Below the pieces are notes generated by a model. That model ran no database searches. It saw nothing but the letters and a program-made list of their open reading frames with translations, and was not told where the DNA came from. From UKL13-2 sp031431435 (GTDB lineage Bacteria > Pseudomonadota > Gammaproteobacteria > Burkholderiales > Usitatibacteraceae), in NCBI GenBank assembly GCA_031431435.1, contig JANPDI010000266.1:1-25473 (forward strand): a stretch of 25,473 nucleotides of DNA, read 5' to 3'. Of the stretch, positions 23,960 through 25,473 are shown piece after piece; the stretch's first letter is position 1, and the number at the start of each line of letters is the position of its first letter. The position numbers and the translations under genes were made by a program.

Positions 23960-24474
23960 GCGCCGTCATGAAAGATGATGCTTCAACCGGTGCAGCGTTG
24001 GCCGCGCGTCTGCTGTTCCGGCCGTTGAACGAAGCGCAACTTACCGCCGTGGCCAGTATCGAAAGCGGCGTCTACGCCTTCCCGTGGACGTTCGGCAATT
24101 TCCGGGATTCGCTTTACGCCGGGTATGTCTGCAACGGCGTGTGGCTCGAGACAGAATTGATTGGCTATACGATTGTGATGCCGGCGTTGGAAGAAGCGCA
24201 TTTGCTCAACCTCGCTGTTGCGAGCCATTGGCATGGACACGGTTTTGGCACCCGCATTGTTCAACACTTGATCGATGAAGCGCGTTTGACCACGTGTGAA
24301 GTGATTTACCTCGAAGTACGGCCGTCGAATGTTGCGGCGCTGCGATTGTATGACCGTTTTGGTTTTCGTCAGCTCGGTTTGCGGCGCGATTATTACCCGT
24401 CGGTTACCGGTCGCGAAGATGCGTTATTTCTGGGGCTCAACATTAAAGATCAGGCGATCAATGCGGCTGGATAA
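23956..24474 (+). CDS. rimI: N-alpha-acetyltransferase RimI
   Basis: A GNAT-family enzyme predicted to acetylate the N-terminal amine of ribosomal protein S18 using acetyl-CoA. The 172-residue protein has the catalytic Glu120 in LEVRPSN and Tyr132 in LRLYDRFGF, aligned by recall with E103 and Y115 of E. coli RimI, and the C-terminal RRDYYPSVTGREDALFLGL that marks RimI. The acetyl-CoA loop is unusual: HGHGFG occupies the place of the normal Q/R-x-x-G-x-G. GTG 23956 overlaps the tsaB stop (GTGA); ATG 23968 is an alternative start. tsaB-rimI-udg form a tight overlapping operon. Confidence 0.92.
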   Translation: MSAVMKDDASTGAALAARLLFRPLNEAQLTAVASIESGVYAFPWTFGNFRDSLYAGYVCNGVWLETELIGYTIVMPALEEAHLLNLAVASHWHGHGFGTRIVQHLIDEARLTTCEVIYLEVRPSNVAALRLYDRFGFRQLGLRRDYYPSVTGREDALFLGLNIKDQAINAAG

Positions 24475-25264
24475 AGACTACCTGATGGAAATGGAACTGT
24501 TGCCGCATTTTGAAATGCGCCGACTGGTTGGCGGCGCTGCGACGTCATCACCAACGCCGGCTGCGCAAGTTGTCACGGAACCGGCAAAAGTACCCGCCAA
24601 ACCCGCCATCCAGAAAGCGGCCGTGATGGCCAAGACGGAGACGCCGCGGGCGAATCCTGCAACGCCGCCAATCCCCATCAACCCGGCGCGGGCAGCGCGG
24701 ATAGGCGGGCTGAGTTGGGTCGAATTGACGGGTGACATTAAAGATTGTCAAGCATGCGGACTTTGCCAGCAACGCCAGCAGGCGGTGGTAGGTGTTGGTG
24801 CCGCCAACGGGCCGTGGCTGTTTATCGGTGAGGGGCCTGGCGCCGAGGAAGATCAATCGGGTGAGCCGTTTGTCGGACCGGCCGGCAAATTACTCGACGC
24901 CATGCTCGCCGCCGCCGGGCTGCAGCGCGGCCGCGATGTGTATATCACCAACGTCGTCAAATGCCGCCCGCCGGGCAACCGCACACCGACGCCTGATGAA
25001 GCTGCCGCCTGTGCGCCGTATCTGGATCGACAAATCGATCTGATCCAGCCAAAAATCATTGTCGCCTTGGGTAAAACCGCCATGGCCCGGCTCACCGGCA
25101 CCGATGCCACCATGGCGAGCCTGCGCGGGCAATTGCATCACTACCGCGGCATCCCGGTGGTCGCGACCTATCACCCGTCATATTTGCTGCGTAGCCTTCC
25201 GGAAAAGCTCAAGGCTTGGGAAGATTTACTGTTCGCCAAGGGTGAATTTGACAAGCTGGCCTAG
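24461..25264 (+). CDS. Type 4 (Fe-S) uracil-DNA glycosylase
   Basis: A family 4 uracil-DNA glycosylase, which removes uracil from DNA to start base-excision repair. Four Cys at the expected spacing would hold a [4Fe-4S] cluster: Cys96 and Cys99 (DCQACGLC), Cys168 (VVKCRPPGN) and Cys184 (AAACAPY). Active-site motif 1 is GEGPGAEED (123-131) and the C-terminal motif is TYHPSYLLR (236-244). An N-terminal region (1-80) consists of a short helix (MEMELLPHFEMRRL) and an Ala/Pro/Lys-rich linker, a common arrangement in betaproteobacterial members. The ATG at 24461 overlaps rimI by 14 bases, so the start is probably coupled; the open frame begins at 24329, but the added residues are not conserved. Confidence 0.92.
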   Translation: MRLDKDYLMEMELLPHFEMRRLVGGAATSSPTPAAQVVTEPAKVPAKPAIQKAAVMAKTETPRANPATPPIPINPARAARIGGLSWVELTGDIKDCQACGLCQQRQQAVVGVGAANGPWLFIGEGPGAEEDQSGEPFVGPAGKLLDAMLAAAGLQRGRDVYITNVVKCRPPGNRTPTPDEAAACAPYLDRQIDLIQPKIIVALGKTAMARLTGTDATMASLRGQLHHYRGIPVVATYHPSYLLRSLPEKLKAWEDLLFAKGEFDKLA

Positions 25265-25298
25265 CGGTTTTTTTACATTGTGCGTACAAAGGGTCTTG

Positions 25299-25304
25299 TA
25301 AAAT
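25299..25304 (+). promoter_or_regulatory. Possible -10 element for the lemA-like gene
   Basis: TAAAAT lies 90 bases before the ATG at 25395, with TTGTGC at 25278-25283 as a possible -35 at a tight 15-base spacing. A seven-T run at 25268-25274 just after the udg stop could aid termination, but no stable stem precedes it. The remaining 130-base gap shows nothing else. Confidence 0.3.
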
Positions 25305-25394
25305 AGCCCACTATCCCAATTTACCCGTCGCAACCGGTGGATTATTTTTGCCAACACGGCGCATTCATGTCGCCAATTTATTGAAGGGAACAAA

Positions 25395-25473
25395 ATGCGT
25401 AAATTATTGACTCTGTTCGGCTTGACGGCATTGCTGACACTTTCCGGCTGCGGATACAACGATTTTCAGGCCA
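25395..25473 (+). CDS. LemA family lipoprotein, 3' partial
   Basis: The window ends 26 codons into this gene. A strong ribosome site (AAGGGAA) precedes the ATG. The product begins with a lipoprotein signal, and the lipobox LSGC puts the lipidated Cys at residue 19. The next residues, GYNDFQA, match the characteristic opening of LemA proteins (CGYN-x-x-Q). LemA proteins are small helical envelope proteins of uncertain function. Only the signal region is visible, so the call rests on a short but distinctive match. Confidence 0.75.
   Translation, partial: MRKLLTLFGLTALLTLSGCGYNDFQA

Noticed and set aside
24461..24700. Ala/Pro/Lys-rich N-terminal extension of the uracil-DNA glycosylase as a novel fusion
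   Set aside because: Similar short helix plus low-complexity linker is, as far as I recall, usual in betaproteobacterial type 4 enzymes, so it is not a new domain.
1..25473. Mobile elements, CRISPR arrays, tRNA or rRNA genes
   Set aside because: No transposase, integrase, regularly spaced repeats, cloverleaf sequence or rRNA core motif was recognised on either strand.

Overview
The window looks like a chromosomal segment of a betaproteobacterium, probably close to Burkholderiales. The evidence is gene content and order: ilvE, then a small CHCC zinc-finger gene, then waaF; darP (yjgA) followed by mog and divergent from pmbA; an EnvZ/OmpR-type pair; and tsaB-rimI-type 4 uracil-DNA glycosylase. 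These orders are familiar from that class, but the assignment is recall, not a search. Coding density is very high, no gene-free stretch exceeds 300 bases, and I saw no rRNA, tRNA, CRISPR array, transposase or phage gene.

Layout. (1) 1-5.8 kb, plus strand: the 3' part of a molybdenum hydroxylase large subunit (isoquinoline 1-oxidoreductase beta type), a lipoprotein alpha/beta hydrolase, xdhC and mocA (loading and cytidylylation of the Mo cofactor), and an unrecognised lipoprotein. (2) 5.9-9.05 kb, minus strand: an apparent operon ilvE > CHCC zinc finger > waaF > DUF1684. (3) 9.26-11.9 kb, plus strand: a membrane class III adenylate cyclase followed by a patatin-like phospholipase. (4) 11.9-13.8 kb, minus strand: a carboxylesterase, then darP-mog. 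(5) 13.85-16.3 kb, plus strand: pmbA (tldE) and a Tat-exported TRAP solute-binding protein without its membrane subunits. (6) 16.3-18.4 kb, minus strand: an envZ/ompR-like two-component pair. (7) 18.7-23.06 kb, plus strand: four genes whose products all carry export signals (EF-hand protein, serine hydrolase, DUF1800, DUF1501), closed by a good intrinsic terminator. (8) 23.18-25.26 kb, plus strand: tsaB-rimI-udg, overlapping genes for tRNA t6A formation, protein N-acetylation and DNA repair, followed by the first codons of a LemA-type lipoprotein.

How the genes connect. The Mo-hydroxylase, XdhC, MocA and, at a distance, Mog (Mo insertion into molybdopterin) form one biochemical theme: making and installing a molybdopterin cytosine dinucleotide cofactor. 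The exported DUF1800/DUF1501 cluster is the best candidate for an uncharacterised system. It combines a Ca-binding EF-hand protein, a serine hydrolase with a full catalytic triad, and a DUF1501 protein rich in Asp/His positions suggestive of metal binding; an EnvZ/OmpR pair sits divergently upstream.

Notable non-coding signals are a perfect 15-bp hairpin (1951-1985), four degenerate 8-bp tandem repeats running through the envZ stop codon (16304-16335), a 10-bp-phased TTGTAA direct repeat upstream of ompR (18491-18506), and a perfect TATAAT six bases before the tsaB start codon, which predicts a leaderless mRNA.
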